A stretch of DNA of 64,000 nt from positions 1,867,001-1,931,000 of the forward strand of contig NZ_CP043476.1 in assembly GCF_009769165.1 (NCBI RefSeq), read 5' to 3'. Shown here one piece after another: positions 1 through 8,610 of the stretch (positions are counted from its first letter, which is position 1; each line of letters starts with the position of its first letter). Both the position numbers and the translations under genes were made by a program. The stretch is from Xanthomonas hyacinthi (GTDB taxonomy: Bacteria; Pseudomonadota; Gammaproteobacteria; Xanthomonadales; Xanthomonadaceae). The notes beneath the pieces were generated by a model, which was not told the origin of the DNA, searched no databases, and saw only the letters and a list, made by a program, of their open reading frames with translations.

Positions 1-799
1 ACGGCAATTCATAAATTCCCGGCCTCTCCACCTCTCCGCTCAGGCAAAAGACGAGCGTGCCACTGGGATACTTCGTACCGACCTCTCGGAATCGCTCCGG
101 CCCACACTTAATCGCAAAAAAAGCCTGAAGCACTGTTTCCAGATTATTAATAACCGTCGGCGCCCCTTCGAGACCTGATCTCGTCGGTATAGGGGGTTTC
201 CCGCATGGCCTCCCTGGGCGCCCAGCAAGGAGCTCCAGCAACGCCGTTTCTTCACCGGCTATATAACTCTCGCTCAACCGGCGCACTCTAATTTCAGGTA
301 ATCCGTTCTCCGTCCTCAACAAGGAGCGAAATCTAGCTTCTTCCAGCGCACTCTCCAGCAGCAACTGTTCTCGTTCCAAAGATGCACCAAGGCAAATGAT
401 AGCTACCGTTGCCCCTATAACAGCAGCGGCTAAGGCGACAGCCTCAAGGACTCCATGAGGATTTAACTCAATTAAAAATCTTTCCTTGAATCCACCTGGC
501 TGACCAGAATGCGCGTTGCACACGAAGAACTTATTGTCCGAGTTGCTTCTCTTCACCTGCATCCATTTCTCAGCAGTCGGGAATCCGCCTCCCGCCCTGC
601 CGCGCAGACGAGCAGCGCTAAGAAGCGCCAGCGCTCTCTCTTGCTCACCTTCCCCCAGCATCCGGGACAATGTTGCATATCCGCCAATCGCTAGATAACC
701 ATCGAGTCCGCCCTCCCCCCCTCGAGCATGATCCTGCAATAGCCTCCCCTTGAAGACCACTTTCGGGGAAGGCGGATTTCCCTCAAGATCCAAGCGCAT
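1..799 (-). CDS. NuoF-like NADH/FMN-binding flavoprotein, C-terminus outside the window
   Basis: The reading frame is open from an ATG at 799 to the window edge (about 266 residues) and is not an obvious ORF because its C-terminus is cut. It follows the complex I NuoF/HoxF fold in order: LDGYLAIGGY near the N-terminus, the FMN/NADH loop GRAGGGFPTAEKW, VCNAHSGQPGGFKER (canonical CNADEGEPGTFKDR), AGEETALLELLAGRPG (canonical CGEETAL, here Ala for Cys), GAPTVINNLETV, then the start of an SLBB-like part (CLSGEVERPGIYELP). A ribosome site GAGGA lies 7 nt before ATG 799; GTG 802 is an alternative start. The family transfers electrons from NADH through FMN to iron-sulfur centres. No other complex I gene is near; it is the last visible gene of the RiPP-like operon, so a redox-partner role for the radical-SAM enzyme is my inference. 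The 4Fe-4S region would lie outside the window. Confidence 0.8.
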   Translation of the reverse strand, partial: MRLDLEGNPPSPKVVFKGRLLQDHARGGEGGLDGYLAIGGYATLSRMLGEGEQERALALLSAARLRGRAGGGFPTAEKWMQVKRSNSDNKFFVCNAHSGQPGGFKERFLIELNPHGVLEAVALAAAVIGATVAIICLGASLEREQLLLESALEEARFRSLLRTENGLPEIRVRRLSESYIAGEETALLELLAGRPGRPCGKPPIPTRSGLEGAPTVINNLETVLQAFFAIKCGPERFREVGTKYPSGTLVFCLSGEVERPGIYELP

Positions 800-932
800 C
801 ACTTGTTCCTCAAGAACCCGTCAAATTAGACGAAGATGCCCTCCGAGATCGATCCAAACACTCTTTGCCAAAAGCCTGCTTCGGAGAGTTTACTTTGGAT
901 AAATCGCGGCCCTTTGCACAGCATATTAAATA

Positions 933-1397
933 TTACTTCCCACTTACTTTACGCATAGGCCAGTCATAAGGATTTCTTGGACTGTCGCCGTACCCGACCA
1001 TTGCCGAATTATTCTTTAGCGAATATTCAGCATCCACACTAACCCATGCGGGACTTTCACTATCGCCAACTATAGGGCTAGATGTTTCAAGCACGAAATT
1101 CGTCCCATCCGCAGAGAACTTGAGTTCTGCCCCTTCGAATCGGCCACTCAGCTTCGCACCAGGGAATTTGGTCGGCGCAACGGTTACCAATCCGGAGCCG
1201 GGAATGTAAAAGAATATATATCCAGGCTCGGATCGGACCAGGGAAAATCTGTCCAGAACCAACTCTTTCTCCCTATACAATCGTCCATCAGATATATGAA
1301 GCCCCGTTTGGCTCGATGAAAACAACGATGATGACGGCGCGGCGGTCACAGAGAAAATCGTCAAGACCAATCCTGTATATAATCCAAGGCTCTTCAT
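933..1397 (-). CDS. Secreted protein of unknown function in the RiPP-like operon
   Basis: The 154-residue product begins with a typical Sec signal peptide (MKSLGLYTGLVLTIFSVTAA, cleavage probably near residue 20). The rest is polar and probably beta-rich, with no motif I recognise. A ribosome site GAGG stands 7 nt before the ATG. It lies between the Cys/Gly precursor candidate and the NuoF-like gene on the same strand, so it is probably co-transcribed; an immunity or peptide-handling role in the periplasm is a guess from position only. GC is lower than in the surrounding core genes, as expected for a transferred island. Confidence 0.6.
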   Translation of the reverse strand: MKSLGLYTGLVLTIFSVTAAPSSSLFSSSQTGLHISDGRLYREKELVLDRFSLVRSEPGYIFFYIPGSGLVTVAPTKFPGAKLSGRFEGAELKFSADGTNFVLETSSPIVGDSESPAWVSVDAEYSLKNNSAMVGYGDSPRNPYDWPMRKVSGK

Positions 1398-1440
1398 AAA
1401 TAACCTCTTATCGGACCATTTTTGCCTGGAATCTCACCAC

Positions 1441-1478
1441 GGGGGGGGGGGGGCTGGGGCATGAATGCCCCAGGCCCC
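1441..1478. other. G13 homopolymer and hairpin after the precursor gene
   Basis: Positions 1441-1453 are thirteen G in a row. They are followed by a hairpin with arms CTGGGGCA (1454-1461) and TGCCCCAG (1466-1473), which G and C runs can extend. On the plus strand it is followed by TTTT, a terminator-like layout. On the minus (operon) strand it lies between precursor and downstream gene, where many peptide operons have a partial terminator or RNA-stabilising hairpin. The poly-G could vary in length by slippage but is outside any reading frame I support. Confidence 0.5.
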
Positions 1479-1504
1479 TTTTGCTTTGCAGCTGTCAAAG
1501 CGGA

Positions 1505-1633
1505 TTAATTCAGCACCGCACCGCTTCCGCCGCCACCGCCGGCACCACCACCCTGGCAAGCACAACCGCAGCCACATGAAACTGCTGCCGCTTCCAGATC
1601 CTGCGTTCCTGCAAACACTTGAGGTTCGAACAT
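1505..1633 (-). CDS. Cys/Gly-rich RiPP precursor peptide candidate (42 residues)
   Basis: An ATG at 1633 is preceded by a strong ribosome site (GGAGG, 8 nt spacing) and opens a 42-codon frame ending TAA at 1505. The first 18 residues form an acidic leader-like segment (MFEPQVFAGTQDLEAAAV). The core has four alternating cysteines (SCGCGCAC), then a tail with eleven Gly out of sixteen, ending GAVLN. It lies 82 nt after a SPASM-domain radical-SAM fragment and is followed by a hairpin. Closely spaced Cys before a Cys-free tail resembles sactipeptide-type substrates, where a SPASM radical-SAM enzyme links Cys sulfur to alpha carbons. Chemistry and product are inference; I do not recognise a named family. 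Confidence 0.65.
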   Translation of the reverse strand: MFEPQVFAGTQDLEAAAVSCGCGCACQGGGAGGGGGSGAVLN

Positions 1634-1715
1634 TGCCAGTTCCTCCTACGTTTACATAACACCAATAGACCGTACCCATTGCACGGTCCGCCCTACCGCC
1701 TCGCCATCCCACGGC

Positions 1716-2435
1716 TTACGCGCATACACTTTCCGTGGATTGAAGCGGCAATTCGCAGTTTGCCCACATGCGATCAATTGCGAGCTTCTCCAAGTGTCTG
1801 CAGTACAATTCGTTGTGCTTGTCGAATACACCATAGACATTGTAAGCGGTAGCTCGACAACCGCCGTTGCAAAAATACTTAACGTCGCAGTGCTTGCAAA
1901 CTTCCAAGTTGTCCACCACTGTCCCCCTGACTCGCTGCATTACCGGAGATGCGTCGTAAATATCCTTCACATCTGCGTCCCGGACGTTGCCGCAAATGAA
2001 TTCATCAAAGTGCATCGTCTGGCATGGGTACACAAAGCCCGCCGGATCGATGCTAAATTCGCCTTCACCAACCCCACAATGATTTCTTGGCACAACGGGT
2101 GATGGCGCTGATTCTTGCACCGCTGCCGGCGCTCTTCCTCTCAGGTACTCCCTAGTTCGGTTCTGAGCATCCCCCCATTCATCCAGCGTCGGAATCTGCT
2201 GTAAATTCAGCTCCTGATGATCTCCGGCCTGAAATAGAATCGGGGCAAGACCATCGACGCCGAGATCATCCAGCGCGTACTCATATATTTCCTTCATGAA
2301 TCCGATGTTCTTGTCCGTGAGTGCGGGCACTAGAGAAATAATTGGTCGCCGTTGATTGCGCCTATTTCGCGTTTCAACAAGATCGTTCACTAATGACAGC
2401 TGAGGTCGTCGCCTGCTTTTCCTGCATCTCCGCAC
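1716..2435 (-). pseudogene. Radical-SAM/SPASM peptide maturase, N-terminal core deleted
   Basis: Only the C-terminal half of a peptide-modifying radical-SAM enzyme remains. The SPASM cysteines that bind auxiliary Fe-S clusters are all visible: NHCGVG, YPCQTMHF, then CKHCDVKYFCNGGC and a final YCRHLEKL. The N-terminal radical-SAM core with its CxxxCxxC motif is absent: the frame begins inside the overlapping ABC transporter sequence, and maturase-like residues start at about 2400. It should be unable to cleave S-adenosylmethionine, so the pathway is presumed dead here unless an intact copy exists elsewhere. Its stop is 82 nt before the precursor gene. Confidence 0.75.
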
Positions 2436-3045
2436 TGAGTGCGCGCATACGCTTATTGGCGAAAAAACGGATGCAGCCGAATGGAATGACTGTGAACAGC
2501 AACACGAAACCCATTTGATAATGGATATTAAGAATTATCGCGGCACCGACAAGAAAAGTTAGCGCATTCACGGCGATAGTAATGAACGTTCTAACCAAAG
2601 CGCCCTCTATCGCTCGAGAGTCGTTCATTACCCGCGACTGCAAGTAAGTCGAATGCTTCTTTGTATAAAATCTTAGTGGCAGTGCCTGAAGGTGTCGATA
2701 CAGGCGCGCTTGAATATCAAGAATGATGGATTCTTTAAGTTGCAGAGTCACGTTTTCGTTGATGTAGGAAAAAACGTGACGCAGGATGACGAGCGCTACT
2801 AGCGCCAATGTGAGTTGATTAACAATGCTAAACGGCTGCGCTCCGACGACGACGTCGATGATCCGCATCGTCAGCAGCGGCACGGGTAGCTGGAGAAGCA
2901 CGGACATCACCATTAGGCTGGCCGCGAGAACTACCGCCGACCATTGGCGCCCTACAAAGTCGTGCCAGAAACGCTTCAGCAGCAGCAGCAGGGGCTGCTC
3001 TGCCAGATCATCCTTGGATCCGGAGTTGAGAAAGCGCCCCCCCAT
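2374..3045 (-). pseudogene. ABC exporter, membrane domain only (ATPase domain deleted)
   Basis: The 223-residue product matches the transmembrane half of MsbA-type bacteriocin/peptide exporters: several hydrophobic helices plus coupling segments (for example ALPLRFYTKKHSTYLQSRVMNDS). There is no C39 leader peptidase domain at the start. It ends ...TTSAVISE followed by three unrelated residues, just where the family continues into the linker and the Walker A/B ATPase domain, none of which is present. Downstream sequence instead joins the radical-SAM remnant, so one deletion near 2385-2400 removed both the ATPase domain and the radical-SAM core. The start at 3045 has a good ribosome site (GGAGA). 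Confidence 0.75.
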
Positions 3046-3079
3046 GTGAATTCTCCATGAATGACTTCAGCTTTTTGTC

Positions 3080-3108
3080 TCTATATCAAATTCCAGAACG
3101 CGAGTCAA
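3080..3108 (-). promoter_or_regulatory. Sigma70-like promoter of the RiPP-like operon
   Basis: On the minus strand TTGACT (3103-3108) and TATAGA (3080-3085) are separated by exactly 17 nt, about 35 nt before the ABC exporter start at 3045. Both hexamers match the sigma70 consensus at four or more of six positions. The IS110 element ends just upstream, so the promoter looks intact even though the first genes are broken. Confidence 0.6.
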
Positions 3109-3163
3109 GCACCGCCTCTCTAATATGCTTAAGGCTTGGACCCCATCACGTCAGCGTAGGCAC

Positions 3164-4090
3164 TCACACCATCACTTCTGGCCATGGTGTGCGATCACGG
3201 GCAATGGCGTTGAGGCGGATAAGCAGCACGCGCATGCATGCGGTGATGGCGACCTTGGCGGGCTTGCCGCGTGCCCGTAACTGTTGATAGCGCTCCTTGA
3301 AGGAGGCTTGGGTGCGCACGACGCTCCAACAGGCCATGTACAGCACTCGTCGGATCGGGGCACGCCCGCCGCGGATGCGGCGTTTGCCACGGTGCTGCCC
3401 GCTGTCCACGGTGTAGGGAGCCAGCCCGACCAGGGCTGCGATCTGGCGGCGGTCCAGCATTCCCAGCTCGGGCAGGTAGGCGATCAGGCTGGCCGTGGTG
3501 ACCTCGCCGATGCCGGGAACCTCGCTCAGGGAGTGCGCCAGTGCATCGTCGAGCTGGTGCTGCAGCTGCTTGATCGCCTGGTTCATCCGCTGGATACGGC
3601 GGCGCAAGTCGCCGATCTGCTCGATCAGGCACGCGCGTACCAGAGCCATGGTCGCCTGATGCAACCGGCGGCGCTCGTCGTCGCGTTGCTGGACCAGTTG
3701 CTCGCGGCGCTGGACCAGCATGCGCAATTGCTCGCGCAAGGGATCAGGAGCCGGCGCGGGCGCTTGCACCAGTTGGGCCATGCGCGCCAGCAAGGCCGCA
3801 TCCAACGGATCGGTCTTAGCGGTTGTACCCAAGGCCGTGGCGAAGGCGCGTGCCCGGCGCGGATTGATCCGGGTCACCGGGATGCCTGCCGTGGCCAGGG
3901 CGGTCATGACCGCCCGTTCATAGCCGCCAGTGGCCTCCAGCAAGACATTGCCGATGCACTGGCCGGCGAGATGGTCGCACAGGCGCTGATGGCCTGGGGG
4001 GGTGTTGGGAAAGGAAAACAACTGGTCCAGGGGAAGCAGGTGGACGGCCAAGGTGTCCTTGGCCACATCGATACCAATCCAAAGAGACAT
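3164..4090 (-). CDS. IS110-family transposase (DEDD recombinase)
   Basis: The 308-residue protein starts MSLWIGIDVAKDTLAV, the RuvC-like DEDD domain typical of IS110 transposases. It continues with a coiled arginine/glutamine-rich middle and the C-terminal transposase_20 region (SEVPGIGEVTTASLIAYLPELG... LVGLAPYTVDSGQHRGKRRIRGG). I chose the internal start at 4090 because the family begins there; a longer frame runs to 4141. It appears full length. IS110 elements do not make long terminal inverted repeats, so ends cannot be set from the sequence alone. It lies directly upstream of the RiPP-like operon promoter. Confidence 0.9.
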   Translation of the reverse strand: MSLWIGIDVAKDTLAVHLLPLDQLFSFPNTPPGHQRLCDHLAGQCIGNVLLEATGGYERAVMTALATAGIPVTRINPRRARAFATALGTTAKTDPLDAALLARMAQLVQAPAPAPDPLREQLRMLVQRREQLVQQRDDERRRLHQATMALVRACLIEQIGDLRRRIQRMNQAIKQLQHQLDDALAHSLSEVPGIGEVTTASLIAYLPELGMLDRRQIAALVGLAPYTVDSGQHRGKRRIRGGRAPIRRVLYMACWSVVRTQASFKERYQQLRARGKPAKVAITACMRVLLIRLNAIARDRTPWPEVMV

Positions 4091-4324
4091 AAGCGTTAGG
4101 TAGACTAAGGGACAGGAGAGAGCTGCCTCGTGGCTGCCCACGCTTGTGAAGTTCGAGCGAGAGCTCGTTCAACTGTTCGGGCTAGGCAACGAGGTCGATG
4201 TGCGGCCGCCCTGGCTCCTACACGTGCTCGAACACCGCGGCCTGTCGGCGTGCCGCACATCGCTCTCCACTCAAACTTTAAAGCAACTTCCAGACACAAG
4301 CGGCTCTCGTCCCCTTTTCGGGAT
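4091..4324 (-). other. Non-coding end upstream of the IS110 transposase, possible bridge RNA
   Basis: This stretch between the transposase start and the next repeat has no convincing gene. It contains hairpin-forming sequence (for example CGAGCGAGAGCTCG at about 4157-4170). In IS110-group elements the non-coding region upstream of the transposase encodes the bridge RNA that pairs with donor and target DNA. I infer that function from position only and cannot see the guide loops. Confidence 0.3.
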
Positions 4325-4380
4325 CAGCCGCGACCGGATGTCACTGGTAACGCCCGGTCGCGGCTGAAGCCGCTCCTACA
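4325..4380. repeat. REP-like inverted repeat
   Basis: The arms CAGCCGCGACCGG (4325-4337) and CCGGTCGCGGCTG (4354-4366) pair, followed by AAGCCGCTCCTACA. The same motif recurs at about 12546, 27951, 29763, 29898 and 57489. Such elements are common between Xanthomonas genes. Confidence 0.7.
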
Positions 4381-4440
4381 GGAAGCGCAAGACGTGCGTC
4401 GGGCGTGCCGCACTGGCCGCCACGCCACGGCATCGCGATA

Positions 4441-5073
4441 ATGCGCCGCTTCGTCCCGTCCACAGCGTCGCCTTCCGTGCATCCGTCCTCCTCGCCATCC
4501 CCCGCGTTCGCCGCGCTGACCCCGCGCGCGCTGTTGCTGGCGGTGCTGGCGATGGGCGCGGTGGTGTTGCTGTCGAACGTGCTGGTGCAGTTTCCGATCA
4601 ACGACTGGCTGACCTGGGGCGCCTTCAGCTATCCGCTGGCGTTCCTGGTCAGCAACCTGATCAATCGCCGCTTCGGTCCGCATGCGGCGCGGCGCGTGGC
4701 CTGGTGCGGTTTCGCGCTGGCGGTGCTGTTGTCGATCTGGATCGCCACCCCGCGCATCGCCGCCGCTTCGTGCACCGCGTTCATCGCCGCGCAGCTGCTC
4801 GACATCGCCGTGTTCGACCGCCTGCGCCGCAGCCGCTGGTGGCACGCGCCGATCGTGGCCACCACCTGCAGCGCGACGCTGGACACCGCGATCTTCTGGT
4901 CGATCGGCTTCGCCGGCTCGGCGCTGCCGTGGCTCAGCTGGGCCGCCGGCGACCTGGCGGTGAAGCTGGGCATCGGCGTGTTCCTGCTGGCGCCGTTTCG
5001 CGCGCTGCTGTGGCGGACGGCGCCGCCGGCCACGCTCGATGCGTCGGCCAGGCGGCCGCGCCCTAAGGCCTGA
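4441..5073 (+). CDS. yhhQ: VUT-family queuosine precursor transporter
   Basis: The 210-residue inner-membrane protein has about six hydrophobic segments and the family hallmark NDWLTWGAFSYPLAFLVSNLINRRFG, followed by a small-residue helix and a C-terminal hydrophobic block (GDLAVKLGIGVFLLAPFRALLW). The YhhQ/VUT (DUF165) family imports queuine-pathway precursors such as preQ0/preQ1 for tRNA modification. I place the start at the ATG 4441 after a short upstream in-frame extension (from 4405) that looks non-coding. It stands alone between IS110 and glnE. Confidence 0.8.
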   Translation: MRRFVPSTASPSVHPSSSPSPAFAALTPRALLLAVLAMGAVVLLSNVLVQFPINDWLTWGAFSYPLAFLVSNLINRRFGPHAARRVAWCGFALAVLLSIWIATPRIAAASCTAFIAAQLLDIAVFDRLRRSRWWHAPIVATTCSATLDTAIFWSIGFAGSALPWLSWAAGDLAVKLGIGVFLLAPFRALLWRTAPPATLDASARRPRPKA

Positions 5074-5220
5074 GCAAATCGCGGCACTCAAGGTGCGACT
5101 GGACGACTTGGTTGCGTAGACATGGCGGCATGCCCCTGCAGCCGCCGCTTGCCCACATCTCACGGTCCGTCCAAACCTCGATCGCCTGGCCGCCGCCCAA
5201 CCCAGCAGCCGCGCAGCGAT

Positions 5221-8049
5221 CTATAGCCCGCTGCGCCCCGGCCCGAACGCCAGCCCCCTGGCCTGCGCCGCGGCGGTGATCGCCGCGCGCGCTCGCTCGA
5301 TCGCCCCCGTGCTCGCGGTCAGCCGCGGGCGCCGGTCCAGCGTGCAGGCCAGGCCGGCATCGACCAGCGTCGCGTGCGCGGCGTGCAGGCCTTGCGCGGC
5401 GTCCGCCGTCAGCCAGCCGCTGGCGGCCAGCGCATCGATCAGCGCCGGCGTATCGCGTGGCGCAGTCAACTCAGGATGTTGCGCGGCGCCGAGCAGCACG
5501 CCGGCCTGCAGCAGGAACTCCAGGTCGACCAAACCGCCGGCGCCCTGTTTCAGGTCGAAGCGTGCGGCATCGCTGCGGTCCAGTTCGGCGCGCATGCGCG
5601 CGCGCATCTTGCGCACTTCCTCGCGCAATTGCGCCGCGTCGCGCGGGCGCGCCAGGGTCTGCGCCCGCACCTGCTCGAAGCGCTGCAGCAGGTCGGCATC
5701 GCCGGCCACGCCGCGCGCGCGTACCAGCGCCTGGTGCTCCCAGGTCCAGGCGCGCTCGCGCTGGTACTCGGTATAGCTGGCCAGCGACGACACCAGTGCG
5801 CCCTTGCCGCCGTCCGGGCGCAGGCGCACGTCGATGTCGTACAGGCGGCCGCCGCCGGTAACCGCGCCGAGCAGGGCGATCACCTTCTGCGCCAGCCGCG
5901 CGAACCAGCGCCCGCTCTCCAGCGGACGCGGCCCGGCGGAGGCCTCCACGCCGGCGGCATGGTCGTACAGGAACACCAGGTCCAGGTCCGAGCCGATGCC
6001 CAGTTCGATGCCGCCGAGGCTGCCGTAGCCGACGATCGCAAAGCTGCCGCCAGGCACTTCGCCATGCGCCGCGGCCAGCTCGGCGCGGGCCAGGCGCAGC
6101 ACCGTCAGCACCACGCCTTCGGCCAGTTCCGCGAGTTGGCGGGCGCTGTGCACCGCCGGTTGGCGCCGGTCCAGCGCGGCCAGGGCGATGCGGAAGCTCA
6201 GCGCCTGGCGCGCTTCGTTGAGGCCGCGCAGCGCGGCTTCCGCGTCGTCGCCGGCGGCGGCGACCGCGCTGTCGCACAGCCGCTGCATCGCTGCCCGATC
6301 CGGCATCGACCCGGCGACGCGGCTGTCGAGCAGTTCGTCGAGCAGCAAGGGATGCGCCAGCAGGCGTTCGGACAGGAAGGCGCTGCGCGCGAGCACATCG
6401 ACCAACCGCGCCAGCGCACTGGGCTGTTCGTCGAGCAAGGCCAGATAACTGGCGCGGCGCAGGATCGCCTGCAGCAGGCCGAGTACGCGGTGCAACGCGG
6501 CATCGGCCTGCGGCGAGCGCGCGGCGGCGTGCAGCAGCGCCGGCAGCACCCGGTCCAGGCGCGCGCGCGCTGCGTCCGACAGCGTGCGCACGCCCAGCGA
6601 CTGCACGAAGCCGCGCAGCGCCTGGTCGGCGCCCTCGGCATCGGCGAAGCCAGCCGCGGCCAGCACCTGCGCGCCGGCCTGGTGCGGCAGGCCGCGCCAG
6701 TAGCTGGTCAGCGCATCCGGCGCCACCGCCTGCACCCGCGGCGCCAGCAACTCGGCGAATTCGGCGGCGACGCGGTCGCGCTGCACCTGCAGCGCGGCGT
6801 ACAACTGCGCCCAGTCGGCGTAACCGAGACCAAGCGCGATGCGCGCGCGGTCCAGCGCAGCCTCGGGCAGCGCATGGGTCTGTGCGTCGCGCAGCATCTG
6901 CAGGCGGTTCTCGACCTGGCGCAGGAAGCGGTAGGCCTGGGCCAGCGCCGCGCCATCCGCGGCCGCGACCTGGCCGCCGGTGACCAGCGCCTGCAACGCC
7001 GGCAGCAAGCGGCGCTCGCGCAGCGCCGGTTCGCGGCCGCCGCGGATCAGTTGCAGCGACTGCACCAGGAACTCGATCTCGCGGATCCCGCCGGGGCCGC
7101 GCTTGATGTCGTCCAGGCGGTCGTGGCGCGCGACCTCGGCGGTGATCGCCGCCTTCATCTCGCGCAGCCCGTCGAGCGCGGTGAAGTCGAGGTAGCGCCG
7201 GTACACGAACGGGCGCAGCGTCTGCAGCCAGTCCTCGCCGGCGGCGCTGTCGCCGGCCACTGCGCGCGCCTTCAACCACGCATAGCGCTCCCAGTCGCGG
7301 CCTTCGCGCTGGAAGTAGTGATCCATGCCGGCGAACGACAGCGCCACCCGCCCGGCGCTGCCGAACGGGCGCAGGCGCAGGTCCACGCGATGCGAGAAGC
7401 CATCGGCGGTGGTCTCGTCCAGCAGCCGCGCCAGGCGCTGGCCGAGGCGCGCGAAATATTCCTCGGCGGCGAGCGGACGCGCGCCATCGGACTCGCCGCC
7501 CTGCGGATAGGCGTAGACCAGGTCCACATCCGAGGAGAAGTTCAGCTCGCCGCCGCCGAGCTTGCCCAGGCCGAACACCACCAGCCGCTGCACGCTGCCG
7601 TCGGCGCCGCGGACCACGCCGTGGCGCGTGGCGAATTCGGCTTCCAGCGCCTGCAGCGCCACGCCCAGGCAGGTCTCGGCCAACTGCGTGCTGCCGGCCA
7701 GGGTCGCATCGACGTCGTCCAGGCCCAGCACGTCGCGCCACACCAGCCGCGCCGAGGCGGCGGCGCGATAGCGGCGCAGCTGCGCCGGCCACGCCGCCGA
7801 CTGCGCCGGATCCAGCTGCGGCACCGGCAACGGCGGCGGATCGGGCTGCGCCAGGTGCGCGAGCAGCGCCGGCTGCCGGCACAGGGTGTCGAGCAGGAAA
7901 TCGCTGGCGAGCAGGGCGCGGCGCAGCTGCGCGGCGAACGCCGGCGCGGCTGGCCATGGCTGCGCGGCCATGCTCTGGCGCAAGCGTGCCAGGCTGCGTT
8001 CGAGCAAGGGCTGCAGGGCGTCGGGAACAATCGAGGAAGGTGTGGACAT
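5221..8049 (-). CDS. glnE: Bifunctional glutamine synthetase adenylyltransferase/deadenylase
   Basis: At 942 residues the length matches GlnE. Two nucleotidyltransferase domains are visible: an N-terminal removase with [19 protein letters not shown] and a C-terminal adenylylase with [20 protein letters not shown]. Each is followed by its PII-uridylyltransferase-type helical domain ([13 protein letters not shown] and [13 protein letters not shown]). GlnE adds AMP to, or removes it from, a tyrosine of glutamine synthetase in response to PII and glutamine. The start MSTPSS at 8049 is preferred over an upstream in-frame Met because the family alignment begins near it. Confidence 0.95.
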   Translation of the reverse strand: MSTPSSIVPDALQPLLERSLARLRQSMAAQPWPAAPAFAAQLRRALLASDFLLDTLCRQPALLAHLAQPDPPPLPVPQLDPAQSAAWPAQLRRYRAAASARLVWRDVLGLDDVDATLAGSTQLAETCLGVALQALEAEFATRHGVVRGADGSVQRLVVFGLGKLGGGELNFSSDVDLVYAYPQGGESDGARPLAAEEYFARLGQRLARLLDETTADGFSHRVDLRLRPFGSAGRVALSFAGMDHYFQREGRDWERYAWLKARAVAGDSAAGEDWLQTLRPFVYRRYLDFTALDGLREMKAAITAEVARHDRLDDIKRGPGGIREIEFLVQSLQLIRGGREPALRERRLLPALQALVTGGQVAAADGAALAQAYRFLRQVENRLQMLRDAQTHALPEAALDRARIALGLGYADWAQLYAALQVQRDRVAAEFAELLAPRVQAVAPDALTSYWRGLPHQAGAQVLAAAGFADAEGADQALRGFVQSLGVRTLSDAARARLDRVLPALLHAAARSPQADAALHRVLGLLQAILRRASYLALLDEQPSALARLVDVLARSAFLSERLLAHPLLLDELLDSRVAGSMPDRAAMQRLCDSAVAAAGDDAEAALRGLNEARQALSFRIALAALDRRQPAVHSARQLAELAEGVVLTVLRLARAELAAAHGEVPGGSFAIVGYGSLGGIELGIGSDLDLVFLYDHAAGVEASAGPRPLESGRWFARLAQKVIALLGAVTGGGRLYDIDVRLRPDGGKGALVSSLASYTEYQRERAWTWEHQALVRARGVAGDADLLQRFEQVRAQTLARPRDAAQLREEVRKMRARMRAELDRSDAARFDLKQGAGGLVDLEFLLQAGVLLGAAQHPELTAPRDTPALIDALAASGWLTADAAQGLHAAHATLVDAGLACTLDRRPRLTASTGAIERARAAITAAAQARGLAFGPGRSGL

Positions 8050-8200
8050 TGGCCGATTCTGGCATCCCGGCACATCCGCAGACAGAGGCGCGCGATCATG
8101 GCGGCATCCTGCAAGCGCGGTTCGCGCGCGCTAAGGAATAAGTGCGGGGCGCCGCCTGCGCGCAGCCACCACGGCATGGCAGAATCGATGATCGGCAGGC

Positions 8201-8236
8201 AAAAAAAAGCCCGCTTGCAGCGAACTGCCAGCGGGC
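8201..8236 (-). terminator. Strong intrinsic terminator upstream of glnE
   Basis: On the minus strand GCCCGCT-GGCAG, a TTCG loop and CTGC-AAGCGGGC form a long stem followed by eight T. It lies 375 bp beyond the stop of the AsmA-like gene and 150 bp before glnE. The 8237-8610 stretch holds no gene I can support, so the terminator either ends a long 3' UTR or belongs to an unannotated small RNA. Confidence 0.8.
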
Positions 8237-8610
8237 CTTGCTCCCTCCCCCACGTCGGGATGCAGGTCGATCTTGGGCGCTTTTTTTGCGCATTGCACGC
8301 TGCACTGCAAAACGAAACCGGGCAGTACATTCTGCTGCGACGCAGCACGCGCCAAGCCCTTAACGTCATCGCGTCCGCGCTGCCCCCGCAACCGCGTCGG
8401 GTCGATATGCAATCGTCGCAGCATCACGCTGCGGCCTGACAGGCGGACCGGGGCGATCGGTCGCGACGCGCTTCGATCATGCTGCTCGCAACTGAGGCCG
8501 CCCCTACAGTCTGCCATCGGCTGCGCAAGCACGCGGCGCGATACGGCGCATCCGGCTGCGAGCCTGCGTGACCGCGACCACGCACGACGTGCACGGCGCC
8601 CTGCCCCGGC

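Noticed and set aside
4130..4441. Small plus-strand ORFs upstream of IS110
   Set aside because: No family, no ribosome site; they lie in the probable non-coding end of IS110 and a REP-like repeat.
5374..8439. 1021-codon plus-strand ORF opposite glnE
   Set aside because: High-GC antisense shadow of glnE; no motif and low-complexity Gln/Arg-rich translation. The same applies to long ORFs opposite the TonB receptor (16977-19298), the M16 peptidase (50333-53314) and the res gene (43558-46224).
8131..8532. 133-codon minus-strand ORF upstream of glnE
   Set aside because: It runs through the strong terminator hairpin at 8201-8236 and has no recognisable feature.
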